A stretch of DNA of 64,000 bases from Deltaproteobacteria bacterium (GCA_016219185.1 JACRBZ010000066.1:186001-250000); one strand, 5' to 3'. Shown: positions 38,221 to 47,007, counted from the first letter of the stretch. Numbers and translations are program-made. The notes: a model not told the origin generated them from the sequence alone.

Positions 38221-38307
38221 TTCCCATAGTTTCCTTAAATTCATATTATCCTTGACTTTCCAATTATTTACATTTATTCTCATTCCCAAAGCTTCCTTAG
38301 AAATCAT
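38221..38307 (+). repeat. imperfect direct repeats at element left end
   Basis: Two copies of about 24 bases, at 38221-38244 and 38283-38307, share TTCCCA.AG.TTCCTTA and a closing TCAT. They lie between attL and the integrase gene, where integrase arm sites are usually found. Confidence 0.45.
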
Positions 38308-38320
38308 TCGATTTCACCAT

Positions 38321-38347
38321 AAAAAGTTGTACAGGGGTTGTACAAAA
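38321..38347 (+). repeat. 27-bp end repeat, left copy
   Basis: An exact 27-bp match to 52258-52284, same orientation, centred on GTTGTACAGGGGTTGTAC (two GTTGTAC units four bases apart). It is 113 bases inside attL and just upstream of the integrase gene. It is a candidate integrase/excisionase binding site or integrase operator. Confidence 0.7.
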
Positions 38348-38384
38348 AATAACCCTTAAACACCGATGAATAAAGGATGAATGT

Positions 38385-39641
38385 ATGGAATGGGTCAAAA
38401 GTAAGTATCCTGGAATCCGTTACAGGCTTCACGCCACCAGAAAGCACGGCGTACAGGCTGACAAGTACTATGTCCTGACATACAAGCATGAGGGAAAAAC
38501 ACGTTCTGAGGCCCTGGGGTGGGCTTCTGAGGGAATGACCCTTGATAAAGCCGTTGAAGCAATGGCGGAAATCAAGGCAAACCGGAGAACTGGAACCGGC
38601 CCGGATACCCTGACAGAAAAGAAACGGCTGGCGCTGGAAGCAAAGAAGGAAGCCGAAGCCGAACGCCAAAGGATTGAGGCAGAGAAGGTAGCGGCCGAAC
38701 AGGCCGAGTCTGAGCGAATCCGTCTTGAATCTGGAAGTGTATTCAATACCGTGGTGGATCAATATTGCAAAAGCCATTCCGAAAAAAAAAGCCTGGGTAA
38801 TGAAAAGTTGATTTTGCGCCTTTGGGTTCAGCCGGTTGTGGGTGCAAAACGACTTCAGGAAATCGCCATGCTTGATGTTGAGCGTATCAAGCGCAACATG
38901 CTGAAGGCCGGCCGGGCTGTCAGAACCGTTCAATATACGTTTGCCATAATCCGGCAGGTTTTTAATTACGCCAAGGAACGGAATATCTTTGATGGAGAAT
39001 CACCGACAAAGGGCGTTAAGCTTCCCAAAATAGATAACCGTCGGATGCGTTTTCTTTCACCTGATGAAGCTAATTCTCTGCTGGGTGAACTCAAAAAAAA
39101 CTCCATGACGTCCTACCGCGTTTCCCTTTTGTCGCTGTACAGTGGGCTGAGGTTTGGCGAAATTGCCGGGTTGCGCTGGCAGCATATAGACCTGGGAAAC
39201 AGACAGATAGTTATCCTTGACCCAAAGAACGGAAAAACCCGTTTTTCGTTCATGGCGGATGCTGTTTGTCAGATGTTTTCAGAAATGGAAACAGGGAAAC
39301 CGAACGAGCTTATATTTGCCACTAAGGACAACGGGACAATGAAACAGGTTTCCGATTCATTCATGGCGGCTGTGAATCGTCTGAAGCTGAATGACGGCGT
39401 TGAAGATCGACGGATGAAGGTTGTTTTTCACAGCTTGCGCCATTCCTGCGCCTCACAGTTGGCCATGTCCGGAGCTGATCTTCCGACAATACAAGCTGTC
39501 CTGGGTCACAAGACACTTGCCATGACCGAACGTTACAGCCACCTGAGCAATCAGCACATCAAAAACGCCATTGACCGTCTTCAGGATGCCATGAACCGGG
39601 TTAAGTCAAATGTCATTCCCATGACTGGTCGGGCAGGGTGA
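38385..39641 (+). CDS. int: tyrosine-type site-specific integrase
   Basis: 418 residues from ATG 38385 (AAAGGA upstream). N-terminal arm-binding region, a charged coiled coil (about 78-117), a core-binding domain (about 118-205) and a catalytic domain with Arg256 (SGLRFGE), His349-x2-Arg352 (HSLRH), His375 (LGHKT) and Tyr384 (RYSHL). All catalytic residues are present. Its place next to attL marks it as the integrase that inserts the element into tRNA-Lys. Confidence 0.95.
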   Translation: MEWVKSKYPGIRYRLHATRKHGVQADKYYVLTYKHEGKTRSEALGWASEGMTLDKAVEAMAEIKANRRTGTGPDTLTEKKRLALEAKKEAEAERQRIEAEKVAAEQAESERIRLESGSVFNTVVDQYCKSHSEKKSLGNEKLILRLWVQPVVGAKRLQEIAMLDVERIKRNMLKAGRAVRTVQYTFAIIRQVFNYAKERNIFDGESPTKGVKLPKIDNRRMRFLSPDEANSLLGELKKNSMTSYRVSLLSLYSGLRFGEIAGLRWQHIDLGNRQIVILDPKNGKTRFSFMADAVCQMFSEMETGKPNELIFATKDNGTMKQVSDSFMAAVNRLKLNDGVEDRRMKVVFHSLRHSCASQLAMSGADLPTIQAVLGHKTLAMTERYSHLSNQHIKNAIDRLQDAMNRVKSNVIPMTGRAG

Positions 39642-39645
39642 TGTC

Positions 39646-39888
39646 ATGACCCAAAAAGAAAAGTTGCATGAGAAGATAAAGAATAATCCGGGGAATGTCA
39701 GATTCGATGACGCTGTAAACTGGCTTGTGTCGTGGGGGTTCACTGAAAGAGCCGGGAAAGGTAGCCATGCAGTATTTACGCATCCTGGCTACAACGGGAA
39801 ACTGACATTCCAGAGTGTAAACGGCATGGCCAAAGCATACCAGATTAAACAGGCATTGAAAGCAATAAAGGAAATCCGTCATGAATAA
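39646..39888 (+). CDS. hicA: HicA-type toxin
   Basis: 80 residues with the HicA fold: RFDDAVNWLVSWGFTERAGKGSHAVFTHPG, including the catalytic His in GSH. HicA is a small mRNA interferase. It lies four bases after the integrase stop and overlaps hicB by eight bases. It probably stabilises the element. Confidence 0.85.
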   Translation: MTQKEKLHEKIKNNPGNVRFDDAVNWLVSWGFTERAGKGSHAVFTHPGYNGKLTFQSVNGMAKAYQIKQALKAIKEIRHE

Positions 39889-40096
39889 ACCATTCTATCC
39901 GGCAATAGTTTTTTACAGTGATGAAGACCAGGGATACATTGCCAAAGCTGTTGACCTGAAAGGCTGTTCAGCTTTCGGGGAAACACCGGAACAGGCATTA
40001 AAGGAACTGGAAACTGCTGTTGAATTGTGGCTTTCGGTTGCGGAACAGGATCATGTTGAAATTCCGGCGCCTTCACCCATTACAGCGTTTGGTTAA
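39881..40096 (+). CDS. hicB: HicB-type antitoxin
   Basis: 71 residues with the partial-RNase-H HicB core: YPAIVFYSDEDQGYIAKAVDL, CSAFGETPEQALKELETAVELWL. It is short and lacks a C-terminal DNA-binding domain, so autoregulation may need another protein. It neutralises HicA. Confidence 0.85.
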   Translation: MNKPFYPAIVFYSDEDQGYIAKAVDLKGCSAFGETPEQALKELETAVELWLSVAEQDHVEIPAPSPITAFG

Positions 40097-40176
40097 TCAG
40101 GGGAGGGCGCCATTACATGTTAATAACTCAACGCCAAAAATATAATCATGCATCAGGTCGCGGGAGGGGTCTTTGC

Positions 40177-41349
40177 ATGAAAGGGAGTATTCACCAAAAA
40201 GCCAACGGCCAGTGGTACGTCGCATGGTATCACGACGGCCATCAGCATAAAATTTATCGATACCAGGGGGACATGATCGAAAGCCGCAGGGTGGCTGAAA
40301 AGCTTCGATCCCTGATGCAGTCGGACACCGAAAAAGGTGTTTTCCGGATTGAAACCTATACGAAAGAGCAATGGACGGATACCTCGGAATACCTGACAAA
40401 TTGGTTGGAATCCATCAAGCCCAGTGTGAGCCTTGCGACATACCGGAATTACAAAACCAGCATTACCAAACACCTGACGCCATTTTTTCAGAAACACCGG
40501 ATCAAACTTAAAGAAATCCAGTACGATATTTTGGTGATGCTCCTGAATTCAATCGACCTGACCGGCCAGGGGAAAATCTGCATCATGAAATGTCTGCAAA
40601 CATGTCTGAAACATGCATGGCGCAGCCAGCGCATTCCGAACATGCCACCGTTCCCTGACCGGAAGATGTATCGAATCGAGGCGCCTGAAATCAGGTGGAT
40701 ATCTGAAGAAAGACAGATGGCAATTATCGATGCGGTACCGGAGAGGCACCGGCCAATCTTCTTATGGCTGAAATATCATTTGCGACGGCCGGCGGAAGCC
40801 ATGAGCCTTTTGAAAACCGACTACGACCCTGGAACAAAATCGTTCACCATCCACCGGAGCGTGTCGTCACACAAGCAGGTTGATCGGACAAAGACCGGAA
40901 AGGTGCATGTCATCCCATGCCATTCGGCGTTTGCGCCTCACCTGAATGACTTGGGGCGGTCCTTCTCGCAATATCTGTTTTCATGCCGGGAGTCTCAGCA
41001 GCCCGGCAAGTGTTATACTCAGCACATCATGTCCGGGATCTGGAAGGCTGCATGCTCCGAGGCTGGCGAGAACATCCCGATGTATGCCGGGTTGAAGCAT
41101 TCTTCCTGCTGTCAATATATCAATGAAAAAGGGCTGAGCCTCTCAGAATTACAAAGCGTCACCGATCATGCCAGTATGGATTCAGTGAAGCGCTACGCAA
41201 AGATGGAGATTGACCGGAAGCGGGAATTGATGGAAAGAACCGGTAAAGTAATACCGATAAAGGAATGGTTAGAAACTCAGAATCAAGACGCGATTATCAA
41301 GCTTGTGAAGGTGAATTCTGTTGGCTCGCACAAAGAAGCGCCATATTGA
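40177..41349 (+). CDS. tyrosine-recombinase-like protein with altered catalytic residues
   Basis: 390 residues from ATG 40177 (GGAGGGG upstream); ATG 40117 is also open. The N-terminus GSIHQKANGQWYVAWYHDG is typical of phage integrases, with a SAM-like core-binding domain following. In the catalytic domain an Arg is present (HLRRPAE, Arg203/204), but the His-x2-Arg box reads Tyr303-Ala-Gly-Leu...Lys307-His (YAGLKHSS). The next His is His331 (TDHAS) and Tyr340 is kept (RYAKM). It may be an inactive or specialised recombinase, a regulator or a resolvase. The 3' end overlaps the XRE gene. Confidence 0.75.
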   Translation: MKGSIHQKANGQWYVAWYHDGHQHKIYRYQGDMIESRRVAEKLRSLMQSDTEKGVFRIETYTKEQWTDTSEYLTNWLESIKPSVSLATYRNYKTSITKHLTPFFQKHRIKLKEIQYDILVMLLNSIDLTGQGKICIMKCLQTCLKHAWRSQRIPNMPPFPDRKMYRIEAPEIRWISEERQMAIIDAVPERHRPIFLWLKYHLRRPAEAMSLLKTDYDPGTKSFTIHRSVSSHKQVDRTKTGKVHVIPCHSAFAPHLNDLGRSFSQYLFSCRESQQPGKCYTQHIMSGIWKAACSEAGENIPMYAGLKHSSCCQYINEKGLSLSELQSVTDHASMDSVKRYAKMEIDRKRELMERTGKVIPIKEWLETQNQDAIIKLVKVNSVGSHKEAPY

Positions 41350-41635
41350 CGACTTTACCCTGTCGTTTAACGGACCATCTGATATGAAGGCCAAAACTGA
41401 AGATGTCATTCCGTGGCGGCTGGCATTCCCTGAATTTGCAGGCAATGAAAAAGGAGCCATTCTAAAGGGCACCCGATTACGGGATGAATTGACGCAAAAG
41501 CAGTTATCCGAAAAAACCGGAATTCCGCAGCGGCACATCAGCGAGATGGAAACAGGCAAGCGGCAAGTAGGCCGGAAGCGGGCGGAAATCCTGGCCGGCG
41601 CGCTGAATGTTTCGGATTACCGGATTTTTCTGTAA
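41321..41635 (+). CDS. XRE-family helix-turn-helix regulator
   Basis: 104 residues from TTG 41321 (AAGGTGA seven bases upstream); ATG 41384 is an alternative without a ribosome binding site. The HTH occupies about residues 50-100: LRDELTQKQLSEKTGIPQRHISEMETGKR. It could be the element's repressor or a modulator of HicAB or the replication genes. It overlaps the end of the preceding gene by 29 bases. Confidence 0.8.
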   Translation: MARTKKRHIDDFTLSFNGPSDMKAKTEDVIPWRLAFPEFAGNEKGAILKGTRLRDELTQKQLSEKTGIPQRHISEMETGKRQVGRKRAEILAGALNVSDYRIFL

Positions 41636-41742
41636 CAGTTTTGGGGATAGTTTAGGCGTCATGAACCTATGCGATAGCCTGGAACCCCTTTTTCCAGGTT
41701 TCCCCAATTTCTTTCAATAAGGGATGCATGAAGGGGCATGAT

Positions 41743-42621
41743 ATGAATATTGCTTTTTGGTCTAAACGAAAAACATTTTCACTGTATGAAGCCGGTTTCT
41801 TGTTATCAGGTATAGAACCAGTGGCGTTACGGGAAGATTTTTCTAATTCTTATGAACGTATTGTGCAAGAGAAGTATGGTTTTGCAATTCCATTTATCAT
41901 TTTTAAGGAAAAAAAAGGTCTAACTCCCATCCCAACTGCGTTAAAGCTTAACAAGTCGCATTATCCTATGGAGCATTGGGGGATTATAATTGACAGTAGC
42001 GCAATGTCTGGTGATCGTGGGACAAGTGGTTATTATCAATGGCGCTATAATCCCATTACCGTATCGATGGTACAAAGAGCCATTTTTTCGGACTTAATCA
42101 TGGCGATTCAAAAAAAACAATTGTCTTGTATGGAAAGGGGCTTTGTTCCTGAAACGAATAATTTTGAAATAACTGGTTATTCTGTTACACTTTTGCTTGA
42201 TACGATTATCAGCCATGAAGCTTTATGTGCTTGGGCTTCAGGATTACCGGAACTTCCGAAATTTCTTTGCTCTTCACCTGGACTTGTAAAGGCAGAAGCC
42301 CAAAATAAAACCATTCAAGATGTAAAGATGCCACCCGAAACGTTTGTAAAATCCCTGCGGAAAGATGTAAATGGCATTTGGCGGGCTGTCATGCACACCG
42401 GAAAAAAAGACAAAGCTTTCCAGACGGCGGTTGAATATTTGAAAAATCACCCTGAGTCAAAAATTATAAAAGATGATCTTTCACTTGAGGCTTTTCAATA
42501 CGTGGGACAGGAAAAGGCTAAACGATCTATGACTGGCCAGATTATCCAGGCCGCACAAATACGCAACGGGTACCCCAAATTAGGACAAAATAAAATCGAA
42601 AGTATTTTGTCCGCCATGTAA
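41743..42621 (+). CDS. hypothetical protein, AT-rich gene
   Basis: 292 residues from ATG 41743, chosen because AGGGG (41732-41736) is six bases upstream. It is not recognised. It begins MNIAFWSKRKTFSLYEAGFLLSGIEPV, a form seen at the start of several phage and island proteins, and ends in a helical region. The base composition looks lower in G+C than its neighbours, suggesting a separate origin. It is closed by a terminator at 42646-42680. Confidence 0.65.
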   Translation: MNIAFWSKRKTFSLYEAGFLLSGIEPVALREDFSNSYERIVQEKYGFAIPFIIFKEKKGLTPIPTALKLNKSHYPMEHWGIIIDSSAMSGDRGTSGYYQWRYNPITVSMVQRAIFSDLIMAIQKKQLSCMERGFVPETNNFEITGYSVTLLLDTIISHEALCAWASGLPELPKFLCSSPGLVKAEAQNKTIQDVKMPPETFVKSLRKDVNGIWRAVMHTGKKDKAFQTAVEYLKNHPESKIIKDDLSLEAFQYVGQEKAKRSMTGQIIQAAQIRNGYPKLGQNKIESILSAM

Positions 42622-42645
42622 AAACTTCCCCGATAACTAATCTGT

Positions 42646-42680
42646 AAAGCCTGCTGATTTCGTTCAGTAGGCTTTTTTTA
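42646..42680 (+). terminator. rho-independent terminator
   Basis: Stem AAAGCCTGCTGA (42646-42657) and TCAGTAGGCTTT (42664-42675), one G-T pair, six-base loop, followed by T-rich sequence. It ends the leftward block of the element. Confidence 0.8.
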
Positions 42681-42697
42681 TTTGTGGACATGGGCAA

Positions 42698-42801
42698 CGT
42701 GTCTGGACATTTTTCAAACATGAAAACCGTGTCCGTTTAAAATGCTATTAATTCAATTAGATATTGAATTAATAGCATAGCAAAATGTCCTTCCAGACAC
42801 G
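42698..42801. promoter_or_regulatory. nested inverted repeat, candidate operator or origin element
   Basis: Three nested arm pairs share one centre. CGTGTCTGG (42698-42706) pairs with CCAGACACG (42793-42801), ACATTTT (42707-42713) with AAAATGT (42782-42788), and a perfect 16-bp AT-rich pair ATGCTATTAATTCAAT (42742-42757)/42763-42778. TGTCCGTTTA occurs twice as a direct repeat (42730-42739, 42807-42816). It lies between the terminator and the small DNA-binding gene that opens the replication operon. It could be the operator/promoter region or a replication/initiation structure. Confidence 0.7.
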
Positions 42802-42874
42802 GGGCATGTCCGTTTAGACTATGGGTAAATCTGGGATTCACCCGGATATAAACCAAATACAGAAAGGACACACC

Positions 42875-43108
42875 ATGGAAATTGAAAAAATCATTGATGA
42901 CTTCATTGACTCATTTGGCAGAACCATAATTCTGCGTGAGGATGTTTATTTAGCGAAACCCAAAGCGCTGGCGAATGAGGACTGTAAGGGAACGGGACCT
43001 GAAGGAAAGTTCCTGATAGGGGGTAAGGTTGCCTATCCTGTTGAAAGCCTGCGCATATGGCTGAAAAAACGATCTTCCCGCACCTGGCGTGGGGGCAAGG
43101 CAGCGTGA
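42875..43108 (+). CDS. small probable DNA-binding (excisionase-like) protein
   Basis: 77 residues from ATG 42875 (AAAGGA six bases upstream). The C-terminal part KFLIGGKVAYPVESLRIWLKKRS resembles the wing and last helix of excisionase/MerR-like HTH proteins (GRKVRY...LEAWL). It may act as an Xis, or control the operon at the nested palindrome just upstream. Family assignment is tentative. Confidence 0.5.
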   Translation: MEIEKIIDDFIDSFGRTIILREDVYLAKPKALANEDCKGTGPEGKFLIGGKVAYPVESLRIWLKKRSSRTWRGGKAA

Positions 43109-43238
43109 TGTCATCGGCAGAATTCCCACATCTGCAAGTTGAATTCAAATCTTATCAGTATGAAAAAAAGAGGGGCTCGTGGTAGTTCGTGGCTTTGGCC
43201 GGGCTGCTGTCCTTTTTACCAGGAATCAGGGTGGTGAG

Positions 43239-43403
43239 ATGACAAGAGAAAGACCGACCAGACAAGCCCAAGTGGCAAGGCTTGCCGAAGAACTCCGCCG
43301 CATCAGTGAAAGTTCATATCCTTCAGAATATGAAGAAGGAAGGGTTGCCGTGGTTTCAGCTCTGACGCGAGAGATTGAACGACTTCGCAGGGCAGGTGAA
43401 TAA
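43239..43403 (+). CDS. small hypothetical protein
   Basis: 54 residues from ATG 43239 (GGGTGGTGAG upstream), mostly charged helix (RLAEELRRISES, LTREIERLRRAGE). It overlaps the replication gene start by one base (TAATG). No function can be assigned. Confidence 0.5.
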   Translation: MTRERPTRQAQVARLAEELRRISESSYPSEYEEGRVAVVSALTREIERLRRAGE

Positions 43404-44278
43404 TGGCATCACCGCAACTTGAAGAAGGCCATACCAGGATTGCCAATGAAATTCTTGATGCCCTCTGCCGGACTAGAATTCCGGGGGAGGCGCGACAGGT
43501 TTTTGATGTCATTTTCAGGAGAACATACGGGTGGCGCAAGAAATTTGATCAGATTCCGTTAAGCCAGTTCGTGAAAATGACAGGTATTCAAAGGCGGCAT
43601 GTAGTCCGGGCAATAAAAACACTTGAGGCTATGAATTTAATTTTTGTTGAGCGGAAATGTGAAAAATTGAGTGGCATTGATAATTCAGAAAAGACTCTTC
43701 ATAGTACAACAACATACCGAATTAACAAAGATTATGATTCATGGGTAGTTCCAAAAAAGGCACAGGGGGCAGTTCCAAATAAGGAACTACGGGTAGTGCC
43801 GAAAAAGGAACCAGGGGTAGTTCCAAAAACGTTAAAAAGGGTAGTTCCAAAAAAGGCACATTCAAAAGAAAGTATATCAAAAGAAAGTATTAAAGAAAAT
43901 ATATTGTCGGACAAGTCCGACCCCGCGCCCCTGAAATCATCAAAAAGTCAAAACATTCCATTTGCCGAAATCATCGAACATCTTAACCAAAAAACCGGAA
44001 AAAACTTCCGAGCGAATAGCAAAGGCACCCAAAGCCACATCAGAGCCCGATTTGCTGAAGGCTTCAGCCTGGCCGAATTCATCAAAGTCATTGATAAAAA
44101 GTCGGCAAAATGGGCATGTGACCCAAAGATGGCGGATTACCTACGACCTGAGACCCTGTTTGGGCCGAAGTTTGAAGCATATTTGAACGAGTCTGGCGAA
44201 ATCACATCATCACCGAACTGGATGCGGGAATTCCGGGCCGATGACCCCACAATACACTCTGACCCAAAGGATTATTGA
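43403..44278 (+). CDS. phage replication protein O-like initiator
   Basis: 291 residues. The N-terminal winged helix (about 1-100) has EGHTRIANEILDALCRTRIPGEARQ and FDVIFRRTYGWRKKFD, the Rep-O N-terminal domain; the C-terminal region (about 180-280) matches the conserved phage C-terminal domain. The middle is a five-copy 8-residue repeat (VVPKKAQG-like, residues 115-154) encoded by the 24-bp iterons. Lambda O works the same way, binding iterons within its own gene and recruiting DnaB, which is encoded directly downstream here. Confidence 0.85.
   Translation: MASPQLEEGHTRIANEILDALCRTRIPGEARQVFDVIFRRTYGWRKKFDQIPLSQFVKMTGIQRRHVVRAIKTLEAMNLIFVERKCEKLSGIDNSEKTLHSTTTYRINKDYDSWVVPKKAQGAVPNKELRVVPKKEPGVVPKTLKRVVPKKAHSKESISKESIKENILSDKSDPAPLKSSKSQNIPFAEIIEHLNQKTGKNFRANSKGTQSHIRARFAEGFSLAEFIKVIDKKSAKWACDPKMADYLRPETLFGPKFEAYLNESGEITSSPNWMREFRADDPTIHSDPKDY
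43743..43862 (+). repeat. five 24-bp tandem iterons inside the rep gene
   Basis: Copies of GGGTAGTTCC start at 43743, 43767 (GGGCAGTTCC), 43791 (GGGTAGTGCC), 43815 and 43839, exactly 24 bases apart, each followed by an A-rich run. Several have partial dyad symmetry (TAGTTCC...GGAACTA). Directly after lies an AT-rich stretch (43862-43911) with the direct repeat TCAAAAGAAAGTAT. This is the arrangement of a lambda-type origin: iterons plus unwinding region inside the initiator gene. Confidence 0.85.
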
Positions 44279-44279
44279 C

Positions 44280-45590
44280 ATGACCATCTTTGATGCGCCG
44301 TTACCACACAGCGAAGCAGGCGAGCTGGGTTTATTGTCGGCATGTCTGCTTGACCCCCAAAGCCTGGCCGATTCGGTTGACCTACTTTCTCCAGGTGACT
44401 TCTATTCGTCCAGGAATGGGAAAGTTTTCAAAATCTTTATGGAATGTGCATCCAAAAACCCAACAGAACCGCTTGAAATAGCCGAGGTGATGTCCGGATT
44501 GCAGCGTGAAGGCGTTTCCTTGTCCGTAATACCGGAACTTATGGCGGAGCCGGGGGCCTTCAATATCGCAAGTGTTGCCGGGATCATCAAGGATAAATCC
44601 ATTGTCCGTCGAACCATTGCCGTTTCGATGGCCGGGATTAAAAATCTGATGGCCTGCAATGGCGATGCCCACGAAATTATAGATGCCTACCAGCGGCAGA
44701 TTCTTTCAATCGAAATTTCAGGCGGGGCAGAATGCGAAGCCACAAAAATCAGTGACCTTGTGAATGATGCCGTTGATGGTTACGAAGCGGCAAAGACAAA
44801 GGGCGGGGTTACCGGCCTTCCTACGGGCCTTTGTGACCTTGACGCGGTGCTGGGGGGCCTTCAGCCTTCTGACCTGATAATTTTGGCAGCAAGGCCGAGC
44901 ATGGGGAAAACTGCCATGGCAGTAAACATGGCCGAAAATTGTAAAGCCCCTGCCCTGATTTTTTCGCTTGAAATGGCAAAGAACCAGCTTGCAGACAGGA
45001 TGTTATCCGGGCGCTCAAAAATCAACCTGAACCGATTGACCACCGGCAAGCTGTACGGCAACGATGAATGGGCAAAACTGAACCAGGCAGCCGGGGAGCT
45101 GGCTGACTTGCAGATTTTCATTGATGATAGTCCCTCGCTTCATTTCTCTGAAATAACGCGGCGGGCGCGGATAGCCTATAAGCGGCACGGAATCCGGCTT
45201 GTGGTCATTGACTATCTGCAATTGATGCGCGGCGATGCAGCAAAAGGGAACCGTGAAGCCGAGATTGCAAGCATTTCCAGGGCGCTGAAGGGTCTTGCAA
45301 AAGAATTGTGCATTCCTGTCCTGGCGCTGAGCCAACTAAACCGCGAACTTGAAAAAAGATCCGAAAAAAGGCCACAACTGTCTGACCTGCGGGAGAGCGG
45401 GCAAATTGAACAAGATGCCGATGTCATTTTGTTCCTTTACCGCGATGAAGTTTACAACCGGGCACCTGGAAACCCCGACAGGGGCACGGCTGAAATTATT
45501 GTGGCAAAACATCGGAATGGGCCTATCGGCTTTGCAAAGGTTGCCTTCTGTCCTGAAACCACGACATTTAAAGGTTTGTACCGAAAATAA
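44280..45590 (+). CDS. dnaB: replicative DNA helicase DnaB
   Basis: 436 residues from ATG 44280 (AAAGGA upstream). The N-terminal domain starts PLPHSEAGELGLLSACLLDP; the C-terminal RecA-like domain has Walker A ARPSMGKTAMAVN, FSLEMAKNQLADRML, Walker B VVIDYLQLM and LRESGQIEQDADVI. It unwinds DNA as a hexamer at the fork. It is the element's own copy, one base after the initiator gene. Confidence 0.95.
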   Translation: MTIFDAPLPHSEAGELGLLSACLLDPQSLADSVDLLSPGDFYSSRNGKVFKIFMECASKNPTEPLEIAEVMSGLQREGVSLSVIPELMAEPGAFNIASVAGIIKDKSIVRRTIAVSMAGIKNLMACNGDAHEIIDAYQRQILSIEISGGAECEATKISDLVNDAVDGYEAAKTKGGVTGLPTGLCDLDAVLGGLQPSDLIILAARPSMGKTAMAVNMAENCKAPALIFSLEMAKNQLADRMLSGRSKINLNRLTTGKLYGNDEWAKLNQAAGELADLQIFIDDSPSLHFSEITRRARIAYKRHGIRLVVIDYLQLMRGDAAKGNREAEIASISRALKGLAKELCIPVLALSQLNRELEKRSEKRPQLSDLRESGQIEQDADVILFLYRDEVYNRAPGNPDRGTAEIIVAKHRNGPIGFAKVAFCPETTTFKGLYRK

Positions 45591-45609
45591 CAGGCGTGAG
45601 GAGGCATGA

Positions 45610-47007
45610 ATGAACATCCAAATCAGCAACCAGTCCACCGTCACCCATTGCAGTCCGGAAACGGATCTGGAAATCCGGCGCCGGCTGACATTCCCGAATC
45701 CGGCATATCAGGAAAACGAACGGCGGGGGTTCTCAACCTGGGGGATAGACCGCTTGATTCAATGCTTTGATTCAATCCTTGGCGGGTTGTCCTTCCCTCG
45801 AGGTTTCACCGGGCAGGCTTGCAGGATCGCCCGGAAGAACGGGGAACAGATTCAGATTGATGACCGCCGGCGGGCGCTTCGGGATGTGGATTTCACTTTT
45901 GCTGGGAAGCTGAAGCCGTTCCAGCAGGAAGCCGTCGAAGCCGTCCTGCAGAAAGCTTTTGGAACCCTGCAAGCTCCAACAGGCAGCGGTAAGACGGTTA
46001 TGGCGCTGGCGATCATTGCAGCACGGAAACAGCCGGCACTGATTGTGGTCCATACGAAAGAGCTGTTGACCCAATGGATTGACCGGGTCGAAACTTTTCT
46101 GGGAATCCCGAAAGCGGAGATCGGTGTTATCGGCGGCGGAAAGATGCGGATTGGACAGAAGATAACCGTGGCGCTGGTGCAATCTCTGATTAAACACGCT
46201 GAAGATGTTTTTGAGCATGTCGGCTTTTTGGTTGTGGATGAATGCCACCGCTGCCCGTCAAAGACCTTCCTGGATATTGTGACGACGTTTGACTGTAGGT
46301 ACATGCTCGGCCTGTCCGCGACACCCTGGCGGCGGGACGGGCTTACCCGGCTGATCTGGTATTACCTCGGGGACAAAGTTCATGAAGTGAATGGCCAGCA
46401 CCTCGTTGATGCCGGTCACATCTGCACGGCGCAAGTTGTCACTGTAGAGACGGAATTCAGAACTGATCTTGATGGATCCACCCAATATTCGAAAATGCTG
46501 TCTGAATTGTGTGCTGACAAAAATCGAAACAAACTGATTGCCTTGCATACTGCTGCTGAGGCGAGCGGGAACACGGGTATAACCTTGATGCTGTCAGACC
46601 GGAAGTCCCATTGTGAGGCATTGAGGGAGGTTTTATCCGATATCGGCACCGATGCCAGTGTATTGACCGGAGACACACCCGCCAAAGAACGAACGGCTTT
46701 AACTGGCAGGCTGGCGACCGGAGATTGCAAGTTGCTTATCGGTACAGCTCAGTTACTGTCAGAGGGATTTGACTGCCCTGCAATATCCAGTGTTGTATTG
46801 GCGAGCCCGATTAAATTCTCGGGAAAACTGATTCAGTGCGTTGGTAGATCGCTACGGCCGGCGCCCGGTAAGGATCACGCGCAGATAATAGATTTTATGG
46901 ATAGTCGGGTAGGAGTTCTGGCAGCAGGCGCAAAATATAGGGCCCGGACCTTTGGGCAAATGCCGGGCGTTTCGCTTGTGGATCCACAGCATGGCGCAAG
47001 CAAATAA
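45610..47007 (+). CDS. SF2 DEAD/DEAH-box helicase
   Basis: 465 residues from ATG 45610 with GAGGAGG upstream. Motif I APTGSGKTVMAL, motif II VVDECHRC, motif III GLSATPWRRDG and the C-terminal motif VI CVGRSLRP identify an SF2 helicase of the RadD/type III restriction-like group. It may help replication, recombination or restart. It directly follows dnaB, so it belongs to the replication module. Confidence 0.9.
   Translation: MNIQISNQSTVTHCSPETDLEIRRRLTFPNPAYQENERRGFSTWGIDRLIQCFDSILGGLSFPRGFTGQACRIARKNGEQIQIDDRRRALRDVDFTFAGKLKPFQQEAVEAVLQKAFGTLQAPTGSGKTVMALAIIAARKQPALIVVHTKELLTQWIDRVETFLGIPKAEIGVIGGGKMRIGQKITVALVQSLIKHAEDVFEHVGFLVVDECHRCPSKTFLDIVTTFDCRYMLGLSATPWRRDGLTRLIWYYLGDKVHEVNGQHLVDAGHICTAQVVTVETEFRTDLDGSTQYSKMLSELCADKNRNKLIALHTAAEASGNTGITLMLSDRKSHCEALREVLSDIGTDASVLTGDTPAKERTALTGRLATGDCKLLIGTAQLLSEGFDCPAISSVVLASPIKFSGKLIQCVGRSLRPAPGKDHAQIIDFMDSRVGVLAAGAKYRARTFGQMPGVSLVDPQHGASK

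Noticed and set aside
43743-43862. Five regularly spaced repeats considered as a CRISPR array
   Set aside because: Units are contiguous at 24-base periodicity, lie inside a coding frame and have no variable spacers; better explained as iterons.
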